From the NCBI GenBank assembly GCA_040954595.2, contig CM082584.2, forward strand, positions 13,330,001 through 13,394,000: a stretch of DNA of 64,000 nucleotides, read 5' to 3'. Shown here in pieces: positions 51,901-62,165 of this stretch. How positions within the stretch are numbered: the stretch's first letter is position 1; every line of letters starts with the position of its first letter. The position numbers and the translations under genes were made by a program. Under the pieces are notes generated by a model. That model had not been told where the DNA came from and made no database searches. It worked only from the letters and a program-made list of their open reading frames with translations. This stretch comes from Balanoglossus misakiensis (Eukaryota > Hemichordata).

Positions 51901-54900
51901 AAGTTATTTGATCACATAGGTCTCTTTTTCTGATCTTTCCTTCCACCAGTTTGAAAACAGCAAACTCATCAAGACAAATTCAGTACTCGGCCAATTTAGT
52001 ACAAGTGTAAACCTATTTCACATCTACCTCCTCAGCTTTACCATACACTGACAATAATCTTGGTCTTTTGGTAATCAGTGATCAGATTAAGCTCTCCAAA
52101 GACAGTTTTATCTAACACCAGTGTTTGTATTTGTGGTTTTGTCAACTGTGTGCTTGGTGTTCTTCTGGATATCTTGTGTTTGAGTGTCTAACCTGTGTTT
52201 GGTTTCACTTTCGTAAACTCTGGGCGGGAGTGTATGAATGTTATTTATGAAGTTTGTATAAAGCATAGCGCTCACATCACGACATCACCTGATAACTCTG
52301 GGTTATCAGCTGACAATGTGGCAGCTAGGGCATTATCTTTATGCAACCTTCGTGTCTCTGTTGATTTGTTTTATAAATCAGTGTATCAATGATGCCTTTT
52401 GTTTAGAAGCAGAAAAAGAGATAACTTGGTCATTCGCATTAATATTCTCTAATCGAATAACAGAACTGAGGCTGACTGAATCCTCTAGGCAAATGATACA
52501 AACCATGGAATTTTCTATTGTGTCCTCAACAGAGAATAGACACCAGTGAGTTGTCTAAGGGAGCAGTCGACGACAACTCAGGAAACGCCCAACAATGGGA
52601 AGATTTTTTTTCAAATGACAACCCCCCCAAAACTGTTTCCAAGACAACAGAATTTGACTTATTAGGTGGCACAACCATGGATGTAAGTCTGGCAGAGAGT
52701 GAGGGCACTCATCAGGAGACAAGCAACAAGCAGAGTAACCCCTTTGAGGATGATGATGATTCGTTCTACATAACACCGACGAAGCAATCTGACGATAAAA
52801 ATGTTGATGACTATAAAGATGTTGGTCAACTCATTGACTTTGGAGAGCCCGATGTTGCTCCTAAAATGCCACAAAGTAGTGGTTTACCGTTTTACATGAG
52901 AAATGACGATTTTGGTTTTGAGGAAGAAGAATCACCAAAAGAGAGCAGTTTTGGTTTTGAGGATTCTGGGAAAACACAATCACCTAAAATCATTGATTTG
53001 GAAGTGGAAACTTCTCAAGACACTGTTACACCAGATTTTAATTCTTTTAGTTTCGATGTTCCTGTTGACAATGACGGATCCCATCCAGGTACTTCGGATG
53101 ATGAAGGAGTCAGTCCCAAACTCCCGACGTCTGCCCCACCAACCAAAGATGATTTGCCATCCCAACACTTTGAAGATCTCCCACCCGACTTCTACGGCCA
53201 TGCAGATGCAGAGATCTTGCCATCTGAAACAACAGGTTCAGAAGTCGAGGAAGTTTTACCTTCAACCGCAGAAGTTGAAGTTGCACCACAGGAAGAGAAG
53301 GTCAACAAAGAGGAAATGGTGGTACACTCTGTGACCACAGGGTTTGTCAAATCATACCAGTGTGATGAAGACACAGTAGACGCCAGTGTTGATGAGCACC
53401 ACATAGATAAAGACGCACTCATCAGGCAGTGGGAGATGTCCCTCTCCATCAACACCAATGCAGCCGCTGAAGATGAAGCTCCCAAGAAGAAATACTTGCA
53501 ACCCAGAAAGAAAAAGATCAACGTGTACCTAGACCCTAATCCCAAATTTAAGAAGAAAGATTCTGCAAAAGAGAGTGAGGAGCCAGTGGTAGTCTTGCCA
53601 ACCAAAGAATCTGACCTGCACAGGGACACCATGAATATCATTGCAATGCAGAAAGCGAAGAAGGGGAACACTCAGCTGACTTGGAACCTGAATGATAAGA
53701 AGGAGGAGGAAGAAGAAGAAAGAGATTCACTGACTGCCGACAGTATGAAGCATTACGAGGAGCGAAAACAAAAGCAGGAATTGAAGATGGCACAACCAGT
53801 GAGTGGGAAGCCAAACAATTCCCTCTATGATTCCAGGGATAGCGGCTTGGGAGATACCTGGAAAAGCCAGGCAGATGAGCCATCGAGTCCGGAAAGACAC
53901 GATCCGGCACATGTGCCAGTCAACCGACAGAATGGGAACTACCAGCCTGAACATGAAGTGGACACCAGCAAGATTGACAGAGCAGCCCTTCTTGAACAGT
54001 GGAAACAGAAGTTAATGGCCGAGAAGGAAGAAGATCTTCACATCGAGGCACACAAGGAAAAGGAAAGGAGAATCCGGGAAGAAATCCAGAAGGAAGCAGA
54101 TGCTGAATCCATCGCAGATCCGGCAAAGACAAGACAGGAATGGGAAAAGCGGTTGTCACTGCGTAAAGGGGTGGAACCTCCGCAGTTCAGCCGTGTCTAC
54201 ACTACCAAGGCACCGAAAGTTGAAGAAGATGAACTGAAACCCAAAAAAGAGGTAACTATAGAAACGCAGCAGGAGGATGAAATGGATGCAGCAGATGTGC
54301 AAGAAGAAGCTAGAGGTTACCATGACAGCAGCAGCACAGATGAGGAAAGTGAACCACCAGAGACGTATGAGAATGAAACCATCGTTCAAAGAGAAATCCG
54401 ATTACAGAAACAGAAAGAGAAGGAACTACAGAAAGAATTAGATGCAGCTCATAGATTTGTGAAACAGGATGTTGCTATGGTGGAGTCAGTCCCGGTTGTC
54501 AGGGAAGATGTGGATCTGCAAGAAGAAATTGTTCCACAGTCACCAGAGTCAGATGACTATTCAGAGGAGAGAAGTGCTTCTCCGGAGACTGTCGAAGATG
54601 AAGAAGAAAACCTAAAGATGACAAAAATTCAACGCGAGATAAGAGAACAACGGCAGAGAGAGGAAGAGTTACTACGACAAGGAAGGGTGAAGCACATCAG
54701 TGTGCCAAGCTACGATATCCCAGAGAGAGAAGAAAGCGAGACAAAGCCAAAGAGAATGGAGAGTATCATTGAACGAGAAATGAGAGAACAGAGAGAGAGG
54801 GAAGAAATGCTGAGAATTGAAAGAGGACTACCAGCAACTTCCCCAGAGGAAGAAGACTTGTATCTCAGCATGCATGGTTCACGGCCAGTCCAAGATGAAG

Positions 54901-57900
54901 ACGAATCATCATCATCAGACGAGAAGAATTTGACTCCAGAAACCGAGATCAAGGACTCTTCCTCAAGTAAAGAGAAACAGTTCACCTCATCAAAGCAGTA
55001 CCCAATTGAATCCAAGCAGTCCTCCTCAATAAGTGTCAGTAAAACTATTTTCGAGCGACACCCAAAACCAGCACTGGCAGAAGAAAGTAGAAATTACCAT
55101 GACAACAGTGCATCCCACACTCCCAAGATGCCTCAGCAGAAAAAGAAAAAAGAAGTCATCCTCGTGGAACAAGAGCAAATTCAAGAAAGGAATTATGAAG
55201 AAGAGGTAATTACATATCAGACCACGATGTTGCATGTTTGACTATAAAAACTACCTCATCCCCTACACAGTTCCCATCATGCAACGTTCCAATCCATCCA
55301 TTTATGATAATGCATGGTAGAATTAAACCCCGTGTAAATTGGAAGATATGTAGGAATCATGGGGAAGGGGGAAGTCAATCTTTCCTCTGTAACTGTCTCT
55401 TGTTCTCACTGTACATGTGTATCTAGTATTCCATTATAAATGACTAAAATACTTTTAGATATATCTTTCCATGTAGACAGACATTATTTTAACAAATTAA
55501 TGACTATTTTCCTTTCCATTTTAGCTGATCATCACTATTCATTAAAATGTCATTTAAAATCATCATTTAATAACAATTTCGTACTTGGCTGATGATGTGT
55601 GGCTGGTTTGTTTTGACAATCTTCATCTCAATTTTACATGATTGCAGCATCGTGTGTGTTCTTCTGTGTGTATCATTTCTGTTCTTGTTGTGTGAGCTCA
55701 TGAAAATGCATGACATGAAATCATCTACCAATCACCTGTCACCCATTGCTGGCTGCCTTTGCTGTGTGCGTATTGGCTGATCTAACATTAATATTCTTTG
55801 TCCTTCCCTATTAACCACTACAGTTTGGTCCAACCCTGTTGTTTGCATTGATGCGCTTGGACCAAACTATGTGGAAATAGGGGTAGACTGGTTGTGTGTG
55901 TATACTTTACAATTTCTTTTTCAGTATTCTGTCAACATTTAGATATGAAACTTGTGCTGGATTTTTTAATGTGCAAATATGAGTAAACTATGTGAAATAG
56001 GTAGATAGCTAACTTTTAGATGACAGTAATTTTTGAGTAAAATCATTACAAATTCCAGCACAAACTGATATAACCAATGTACGTCATACCTTTAACTTTT
56101 CTGGATTTCTTTATTCTGATTTTTCTCTTCTTGTTAACCTTTTCTAATTGAATTCTGAAGTGGGTTGGTGATTCATTGCTGATTTCTATAGTATGTTTTT
56201 ATTTGTGGGTAGTAATTGTAATTCAGACATTGCTGCATGGAGAATACGAAGGGTGTGTGTCATATTTTGTATCTGTTTTATCCCCATGCAGACAGTCAAA
56301 CCAGAATACATCCCCTCTGAAACAAGCAGAGAGTACCAGACGGAAGAAATCATGGAAGAACCCGAGAAACCGCTGCCACCTCGCAACGAAAGCATCGTCG
56401 AACGCGAGATACGACTGCAGCGAGAAAGAGAAGAGGAACTACAGAAACAGAGACTCAGAGCTGGAATTGGAAAAACTTCTGTTGCAACTGTTGCTGAAGT
56501 GAAGAAATCTCCCAAACCAGTTCCTGAAGTGAATGACGTTGATGGCGTAGCTGACTCTCCACCAGAGCCCGTGTCAAGGACCGCACAAGCGAGGGCACTG
56601 TTCTCCAAACCGACCAAACTGCCAGAGGAGAAGCCTTCAAAGGAAGTGTATGCAAAATACAGCGTTACTGCTACCGCTGCTGCCACGCCAACCAGGGATG
56701 TGAAAATCAACAACTCAACAGACAGTAACTTTGTCAACTCACCAAATGAAAATGTTTTATTTGAAACACCAAAGAAAGAAGAAACTCTAGTCGAGGAAGA
56801 AAAACCACGAAAGGAGACACCAATTGAGAGAGAAATTCGCCTCGCTAGAGAGAAAGAAATGAGCTACAGGAAAGAAAGAGGTAAAGCACTAAGGCTGATG
56901 TGAAAAGATATAGTAACCTAAAACAAAGTATTACATAGCAGTATCCTCAAGTGTTTTTAATCGTGTAAAGGTTACAAACACAATGATTCAAATTTGAAAG
57001 TAACGCGGTTGTTGGATGATGAAAAACATAAAACTAAAATCTGTTGTAACCATGCATGAACCCACCATCCCATGCAGGACTTCCCTTGATGCCAAGACAC
57101 GAGAAACAACACATCTCTGAAAGCAAAAAGAAATCGGACCCAGTAGAAGAAGCACCAAAATCAACCTTCAGTGAGTATCAGCCACCAGAGTCTTCTGCAA
57201 AAGACCAATACATGAAACGTGCTGCTGTGTATTACATGGAGAAAGAAATGGAAGAGAATCGTCAGAAAGAGGAGGAACTGAAGAAGGAAGGCAAGATACG
57301 GAGGTTGTCCACCAGATCTAAAGAAGATGAGGATGAGAGAGATTCCCGTAAGGGTCTGCTATTTGTTTGTGTCTGTCTGGCTACAGTTGGTTGACCGAGG
57401 CCATGGAGCTTTTCTTTATGATAATTTTCTCTCCATCATATGCATTAAGTCTTTCTCTGTCTGTCTGTCTCCACATGTATCAATTCCTATTTCTCTAGCA
57501 TGCCAGATCTCAATCCTCCTGTTGGTAGTACTAGTATTTGTCTGTATGTCTGTTTCTCAATCTTTTCTGGCTATCATCAGTCAGTTTTAACACCTCTTTC
57601 ATGGTAATCTGCTGTCCTTCAGGAATGCGCAACGGTCCCAAAGGTGAATCCATCGTTGAACGTGAAATCCGACTTCAGAGAGAGCGAGAAGAACTTTACA
57701 AACAGGAACACGAAGGCAGTCAACGTGGACGACCGTCGGACCTTCAAGTCAGGACACAATCAGTCGAGAAGATGCCAACTCATGTCAAGTCAGACTCTTC
57801 AAATGCAAGTAGTGCATCTCTATCACCCCCTTCTTCACCTCTCAGCTCACAATCAGACCACCATCAACCCCAACATCATCACCGACATAAAGCTGGTTAT

Positions 57901-58575
57901 GCTCAGTACATGAGTAATGTATCTGCGTCTGTGAGACGATCGTCGAGAGAGGAGGAGGTACAACAGGTTTCAGAGGAGACCTCTTTTCATGTGAGTGTGA
58001 GTTTTCCATAACAGTGTGAGAAAGAATGAAGTTGTTTCAATCAAAGTTGACATGCAATCAAACTTTCTGCATGTATCAGTACAGTAATGGGGAGTCGTAA
58101 TGTGTGTCTTATGTATGAGTGAGCCTTCTTTTGGCTGCAGGATGTAATCAGCATTTTTTATGTGCAAGTTCTTGTCAGTTTGCTCATAGCCTGAGCTTTC
58201 ACTTGATAGCTACATGTATTAGTTTCATTCATGTCTACCATCTATGTCATCCATTCCATTGCATTTACCTTCATCTGTCACATCACTAAGACTAGTCAAA
58301 AGTTTCCTCACACACTTTTATACTTAATATCTGTGGAGAATAAGCAAGTCACCTACATCATTGTGTTGTACCATTTTGTTTACGTCGACTCCATAAATTT
58401 ATATTCTAAAGAGTATATCCATAGCATAGATTGAAAGTTCTAACTTCCCCTTTAAAATTAATTCTATCCTTTAAAAGAATGATTCTTGTCTTCTCCACAG
58501 GAAAACAAAGAACCCAGCAAACCAGTGAAGAGAAGGAGTCTCCTAGCAGCACAGTGGGAAGACAAATTCAAGTAA
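27989..58575 (+). CDS. Two-EH-domain, coiled-coil protein joined to MISP/AKAP2-like repeat region
   Basis: Seventeen exons: 27989-28007, 28139-28222, 28344-28407, 30676-30908, 31022-31171, 31392-31476, 31621-31747, 31958-32085, 32423-32537, 32760-32826, 35197-35442, 36941-37236, 52533-55205, 56292-56880, 57078-57347, 57623-57990 and 58501-58575. All phases close, giving 1,862 aa. EH1 (about residues 8-100) has the NPF-pocket Trp in LSQIWKLCD. EH2 (about 107-205) has LAQVWNLSD and a canonical calcium loop DIDRDGQLDSDE. A coiled coil (about 215-370) and an acidic linker follow. After the 15.3-kb intron comes a disordered acidic region with an NPF motif (607-609), Q-W-E motifs, and six clear plus one degenerate EREIRLQREREEE-type repeats like those of MISP/PALM2-AKAP2. 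It ends SLLAAQWEDKFK. Inferred role: endocytic adaptor and cortical scaffold. The joining of the two halves rests on phase and on missing ends, so two overlapping transcripts remain possible. Confidence 0.8.
28408..30675 (+). other. Intron 3 of the EH-domain gene
   Basis: 2.3 kb. No additional exon was recognised. It holds an 11-G tract at 28595-28605. Confidence 0.7.
33228..33278 (+). other. Candidate cassette exon (DPW-containing)
   Basis: It sits in the intron between 32826 and 35197. A pyrimidine-rich tract and TCTCAAG acceptor are followed by 51 nt, then a GTATTT donor. It enters and leaves in phase 1, so inclusion would keep the frame. It would add DSLKDPWSIKNNIAWHD, whose DPW is the type of motif that binds AP-2 appendages in Eps15/epsin proteins. 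The donor is only moderate, and no expression evidence is available here. Confidence 0.4.
34045..34089 (+). other. Second candidate cassette exon (acidic)
   Basis: A good acceptor (TCAAATGCTGCAG) is followed by 45 nt that keep the frame (phase 1 to phase 1), ending at a weak GTACTG donor. It would add DSVDIDDIWAMDDES. It begins like the 33228 candidate (ACTCA, 'DS') and also carries an acidic-Trp core (DDIW). A stronger GTATGG donor 31 nt later would break the frame. Confidence 0.35.
37248..37421. mobile_element. hAT-like MITE hairpin with 8-bp target duplication
   Basis: A 174-bp near-perfect hairpin. Each arm is about 75 bp (37248-37322 and about 37347-37421), starting CACAGGCGCTTAAG and ending CTTAAGCGCCTGTG, around a short AT-rich loop. 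It is flanked by the direct repeat AGTAATGC at 37240-37247 and 37422-37429. An 8-bp duplication with CA..TG ends fits hAT-type transposition. It is much more GC-rich than its surroundings and encodes nothing. It sits just after the donor of exon 12 (cut after 37236). Confidence 0.85.
38317..38409 (+). CDS. Candidate alternative first exon with lipidation signal (MGCLCS)
   Basis: ATG at 38317 in a strong Kozak context (GAAGATGG) opens 31 codons beginning MGCLCSLLTAHGIVRRKS, ending in phase 0 at AAG|GTAATG. It joins in frame to exon 13 (acceptor before 52533), giving a predicted protein of 1,355 aa without EH domains. Gly2 and Ser6 fit an N-myristoylation signal; Cys3 and Cys5 are next to it and could be palmitoylated, with basic RRK residues following. 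By analogy, such N-termini anchor proteins to the plasma membrane. No transcript evidence is available here. Confidence 0.5.
40645..40661 (-). promoter_or_regulatory. Perfect DR5 nuclear-receptor element beside a CRE-like site
   Basis: On the minus strand it reads AGGTCA-CAATG-AGGTCA: two perfect half-sites spaced by 5 bp, the arrangement preferred by RAR/RXR. It directly follows GACGTCAT (40638-40645), a CRE-like sequence. It lies about 160 bp upstream of the candidate alternative start codon at 40817. Confidence 0.5.
40817..40873 (+). CDS. Candidate alternative first exon (MFTSRLKVLL)
   Basis: ATG at 40817 (G at -3) opens 19 codons and ends in phase 0 at a consensus donor GAG|GTGAGT, so it could splice in frame to exon 13. 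The N-terminus MFTSRLKVLLNWG is hydrophobic-basic. Support is only position, donor quality, phase and the promoter-like sites upstream. Confidence 0.3.
41910..41933 (+). CDS. Candidate alternative first exon (MESSDAVS)
   Basis: ATG at 41910 (G at -3, G at +4) gives MESSDAVS and ends in phase 0 at AGT|GTAAGG, which is frame-compatible with exon 13. The preceding 500 bp are somewhat CpG-richer than the rest of the intron. A weak candidate; chance agreement of phase is 1 in 3. Confidence 0.22.
43171..43265. repeat. Small nested inverted repeat (MITE-like)
   Basis: Outer arms CCTTTCAACCCTT (43171-43183) and AAGGGTTGAAAGG (43253-43265) pair perfectly. Inside them GGTCTAA (43204-43210) pairs with TTAGACC (43234-43240). 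A similar end, TTAACCCTTTTATCACCA, occurs near 32128. Confidence 0.45.
49811..49841. repeat. Homopolymer junction C20-A11
   Basis: Twenty C followed by eleven A in the large intron. Lengths in such tracts are often wrong in assemblies. Confidence 0.9.
55206..56291 (+). other. Intron 13 of the EH/MISP-like gene
   Basis: 1.1 kb, no further exon recognised. It contains a 12-bp perfect stem-loop: AGTTTGGTCCAA (55822-55833) with TTGGACCAAACT (55857-55868). The pairing may extend outward (CCAC / GTGG) with small bulges. Confidence 0.6.
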
Positions 58576-61500
58576 AAAGTTACAAGCTTTACAAAATATC
58601 TCTTCAATTTTAAGACCATTTTTTGTAATTTTTCCAAATAACCTCAATGTCTGTACCACCACAGCTCAGTTCAAAGTTTATTCCAGATTCTTCTGTGTCA
58701 ATCTGCATATTTCCATTATGTGTTGGGTACAAAGATGGAAGCAAAGATGGCAACCGGTATGAATAGATAATTTTCCTTTCATTGTGAGATCTCGTGAGAC
58801 TTGGTTAATTACTGTAGCAACAGGTTGCTGGCGTGTGAAGGTAAGCTTTGTATCCCACAAGAACCATGGTGAAAAGATGCCAATCACTGACACTAGGGGG
58901 AAACATTCACTGATAGAAGACTACATGTATCTATGCAATGTTGTTGTGTTAGGATGACAACTGCCAGGAATTTGCTTTGAAATGTTTTGCACAACAGTCA
59001 CCAAATTCCATGGGGACAGTTTATGAACAAATTGGCAAAGAAATCAACAAAATTCGTCAATGCAAAAAAGCCAAGTGCCTTGAACTTTGAATATGTGTAT
59101 TCATCCCAAGCTCTTGTGATTGGTTTTGGGAAAGATGTTAACAGTCAATGTTGTGAATATAAAGATAGAGAAATCCTTGAAATCATGTAATATTGTAAAT
59201 TATTGTAAGAGTGTCGAATCCCAGGCATACGTTTGCAAAATATAATCAGAGCTAAGTCTGTACTCTTGTAAATCTATTTCAAATTATTGTAAGTTGTACC
59301 AAATGTTTTTCTTTCAGTCAGTTCCCCAAGTGTTTCTTTAGACAGTATTTTCTGTTGTTATAACAACAAGCAAACTTCAGAAGGGTCTGTCAGTGACCCT
59401 TTGCATGTGATGACTTTTGACACGTATCATGAATTTTGAAATTTTAGAATGAAGAGGATTGTAGAGAATAAATAGCTTTATTTCTGAATAAGTTTTAATC
59501 CACAGGTTATGAGAGATGCCGATTTCATTCAGTTAATGATTTTTGTTTGTTTTAAAGTCGGAACACTTATTTATACCATGATGTAAAGAAACATTTACAT
59601 CTGCTAGGTAGTGTTTCATTGCAAGTCAGTAGGATTTGGTTGTGTCAGCATACCAGTAGTGAGTGTTTGCAGTTGCTACTTGCATGGTAATGGTTTTAGT
59701 TAGAGCCCAGAACATTACTCTGTCACTAACCAACTCATGGCTTACTTGACGCTTCATAGGAACAACAAAATTTACTAAATTACAAGTAATTTCCAAACAA
59801 TCACATGTTTCATCTCAAGAAACTTATAAAAAGAACCTTTACAATTGTCAATGCTAAGATTTTGTAAGTTCTCAAGTGCATGCGAACTTCCTGGGAATAT
59901 AAGACATGAAAATTAGATGTGTGAAAAGAAAGAGGTATATTTATTGGGTTTGTGTTTAATAGTGGATGATGTACATGTTTGGGAGAATGTAAATTGAATA
60001 ACTGATGAGTTATGCAGCTAATGTTACTTCAGTCTGAAAAGTTGACTGAATTGTTGACATTAACATTTCAGTTCTAATTCATACTTTATAGTAGAGAAAT
60101 TTTGATTGGTGGGAAGCTGTTAGCTAGAATAAGGAAGCCAATCAGAACCCGGCTTTTGGAACTGGCCCCACGTTGCATTTGTATATAATTGGTTGCGATG
60201 TACTTAACTGAGTGCATTCACTGTTGCTGGCATTGTCTGCGATGCATGTGTGGTGGAAAAACTCGCAAATTTTCTTGAGAGTTTGAACGAGAATACCAGG
60301 TGTAAATTTGCTTGTCATTCGCAGGAGATCTGATTGGTCAGTGTAAAGTTGTGTAGCTTTACAAAGATATTGGCAGATTTGATGTGTGAATGATAATGTA
60401 TTATAAGTACTGTTCAATTTTTTTCTGAGAGAAAAATTGTTTTTCTGAGTTATAAAAGTTTTGTAGGAAATTTTGTCCTCCACATGTACTACTTGCCATT
60501 ATGAACCAAACCAAATTTTTTTTAAATTGTCAACTTCTATTTAAAAAAAAAGAAAACTGGTTTCTCTCTCCGTACAGTCACTAAATGCATGCTTCTAAAA
60601 GCCAAGAAAGTTATCCCTAATACTAAAAAATTGTCAACAGAAGAATCAAATCATAAAATATTAATAAAGCAATTATTTATTGCTGTGTGAGTACTGATAT
60701 TTATGGGTTTAGAAATATCAACTTTGAAAAGAAATTTTACACTTCTGACTGATTTATAGCGTGCCTTCAATATAGAAAAAAACTTCTCTTGTAAAATAAA
60801 TCTAGGAACTTTTTATGTGCTTTTAGCAAAATCTATAATGGTATCTGCAGATAAACGGATTTTTATTTTATGATAGTGTGCTTATATTACTTTGAAAAAA
60901 GATATGTTTGAATTTGAGGATTTTATCAGAAATGTATAAGGTTTTAAATGTACTGTTACAAAGTTGAACAGTTTTCTCTAAAGTTACACAATTTTTATTC
61001 AGAATTTTTGAAATTCAGTTGAATGTTGTGATGTATGTTTCCATGGTGATGGTCTAAGGTCAGCTGTAAGTCATATGATTTTGAATTTCAGACTATATTT
61101 TTCTGTTCTTTTTGTATTCTTGCCTAATGTTGCCTTTACAGAGAAGCTTTCAAATACTCCCAGAATGCAAGATTATGCATGTGGCTAACATTCAGCGTGG
61201 TATGTATGACATTTTTGCAAATTCTGAGGTCCAGATCTCGAGTGCTTTGCTAGATATACAAAACTGTGGAAGTTTAGAGCACATTCAACAGTTTTACATG
61301 CATCACCACATACTGCAGTACAATTCAATCATATACGATTATGTAGATGATTGAATTTACTCTGTTGCCCACATTTCAGTGCAGCAAAGAAATTGTCCAT
61401 AGAGAGCTCGAGTCAAGTACTTGCATCATATCTCAATGCCTTGCTGGATGATTCTGGCACAAATTGTGCTTTAAAAATATTTTGCATTTCAAAAGTAAAA

Positions 61501-61589
61501 TACTACCATTCTCTAATTTTGACTCCAGTACAGATTTCATTTGATTTTGTTGTTTATGTTGATAGGTGACTCGTACTGCTTTCAATAAA
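58576..61589 (+). other. Probable 3' UTR of the EH/MISP-like gene
   Basis: About 3 kb of AT-rich DNA after the stop codon. Candidate AATAAA signals lie at 59467-59472 and 61584-61589. The open frames at 61.1-61.57 kb lack splice or family support. A minus-strand open frame at 60.14-60.48 kb is likewise unsupported. Confidence 0.45.
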
Positions 61590-62165
61590 GATTCGTGATT
61601 TACAGATAATAATATGGATTGCTCAATTTATGTCTATATGACGCAGTTTATTTGGGCACCGAATGTTGTAATGCGACAGCTGGCGACTGCTTTGTCTCTT
61701 AGCAACCATAAATGACTCGCGTGTCTGTATTCCACCCGTCCCTTGACTCAATGTTATTTCTACAACCATGATTTACCAAAAATGATTTATTTATGAACAA
61801 TCCTGGATCCCGATACACGGTGACAAGATAAAAAATACCATTATGGTTTCTTCTTTCATCCTGATAAGTTTACCTTGTCAACAAATTTAATTTGTCAACA
61901 ACTTTATTGGGGGGTTTGGACATACGTGTGCATGTTAATGTTGTCATAGCGATGGTGTCTAAGTGTATGATGCCATTCAAATCGGAACGAACGCAAATAT
62001 TCATCTCCCCATAAAATAATAAATGTAGTCAGGTATTCAGAGGAACGTGTCATTTTGTTGTCGAGAATTTCCTTCAATTTTGAAGTCGCATTTAAGTCAG
62101 ATTAGCATAACGTGTGTGTGGATACATATGTGTGTTCACTTGGAACAGGACACCAGATTACGATC
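61590..62165 (+). promoter_or_regulatory. Upstream region of the sulfotransferase-like gene
   Basis: No exon recognised. It includes a TTGTCAACAA repeat pair near 61880-61905. The frame is open upstream of the chosen start to an ATG at 62112. Confidence 0.35.

Larger units (their letters stand above)
37430..52532 (+). other. Large intron 12 of the EH/MISP-like gene
   Basis: 15.1 kb without a recognised constitutive coding exon. It contains the candidate alternative first exons (38317, 40817, 41910), a DR5-type site (40645), a small foldback repeat (43171-43265) and a C20-A11 tract (49811-49841). Many short open frames here (41.4, 43.6, 45.5 kb and others) have no splice, start-context or family support. 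A plus-strand donor after 47436 (ATG at 47412, MSNMVDAT) ends in the wrong phase for exon 13 and could only be a UTR exon. Confidence 0.5.

Noticed and set aside
53192-53671. 159-aa open frame on the minus strand
   Set aside because: Antisense shadow of the 2.7-kb exon 13; its Ser/Phe-rich composition is what the complement of an acidic Lys/Glu-rich coding region produces.
56186-56737. 183-aa open frame on the minus strand with hydrophobic stretches
   Set aside because: Antisense of exon 14; the hydrophobicity arises from complementing charged codons.
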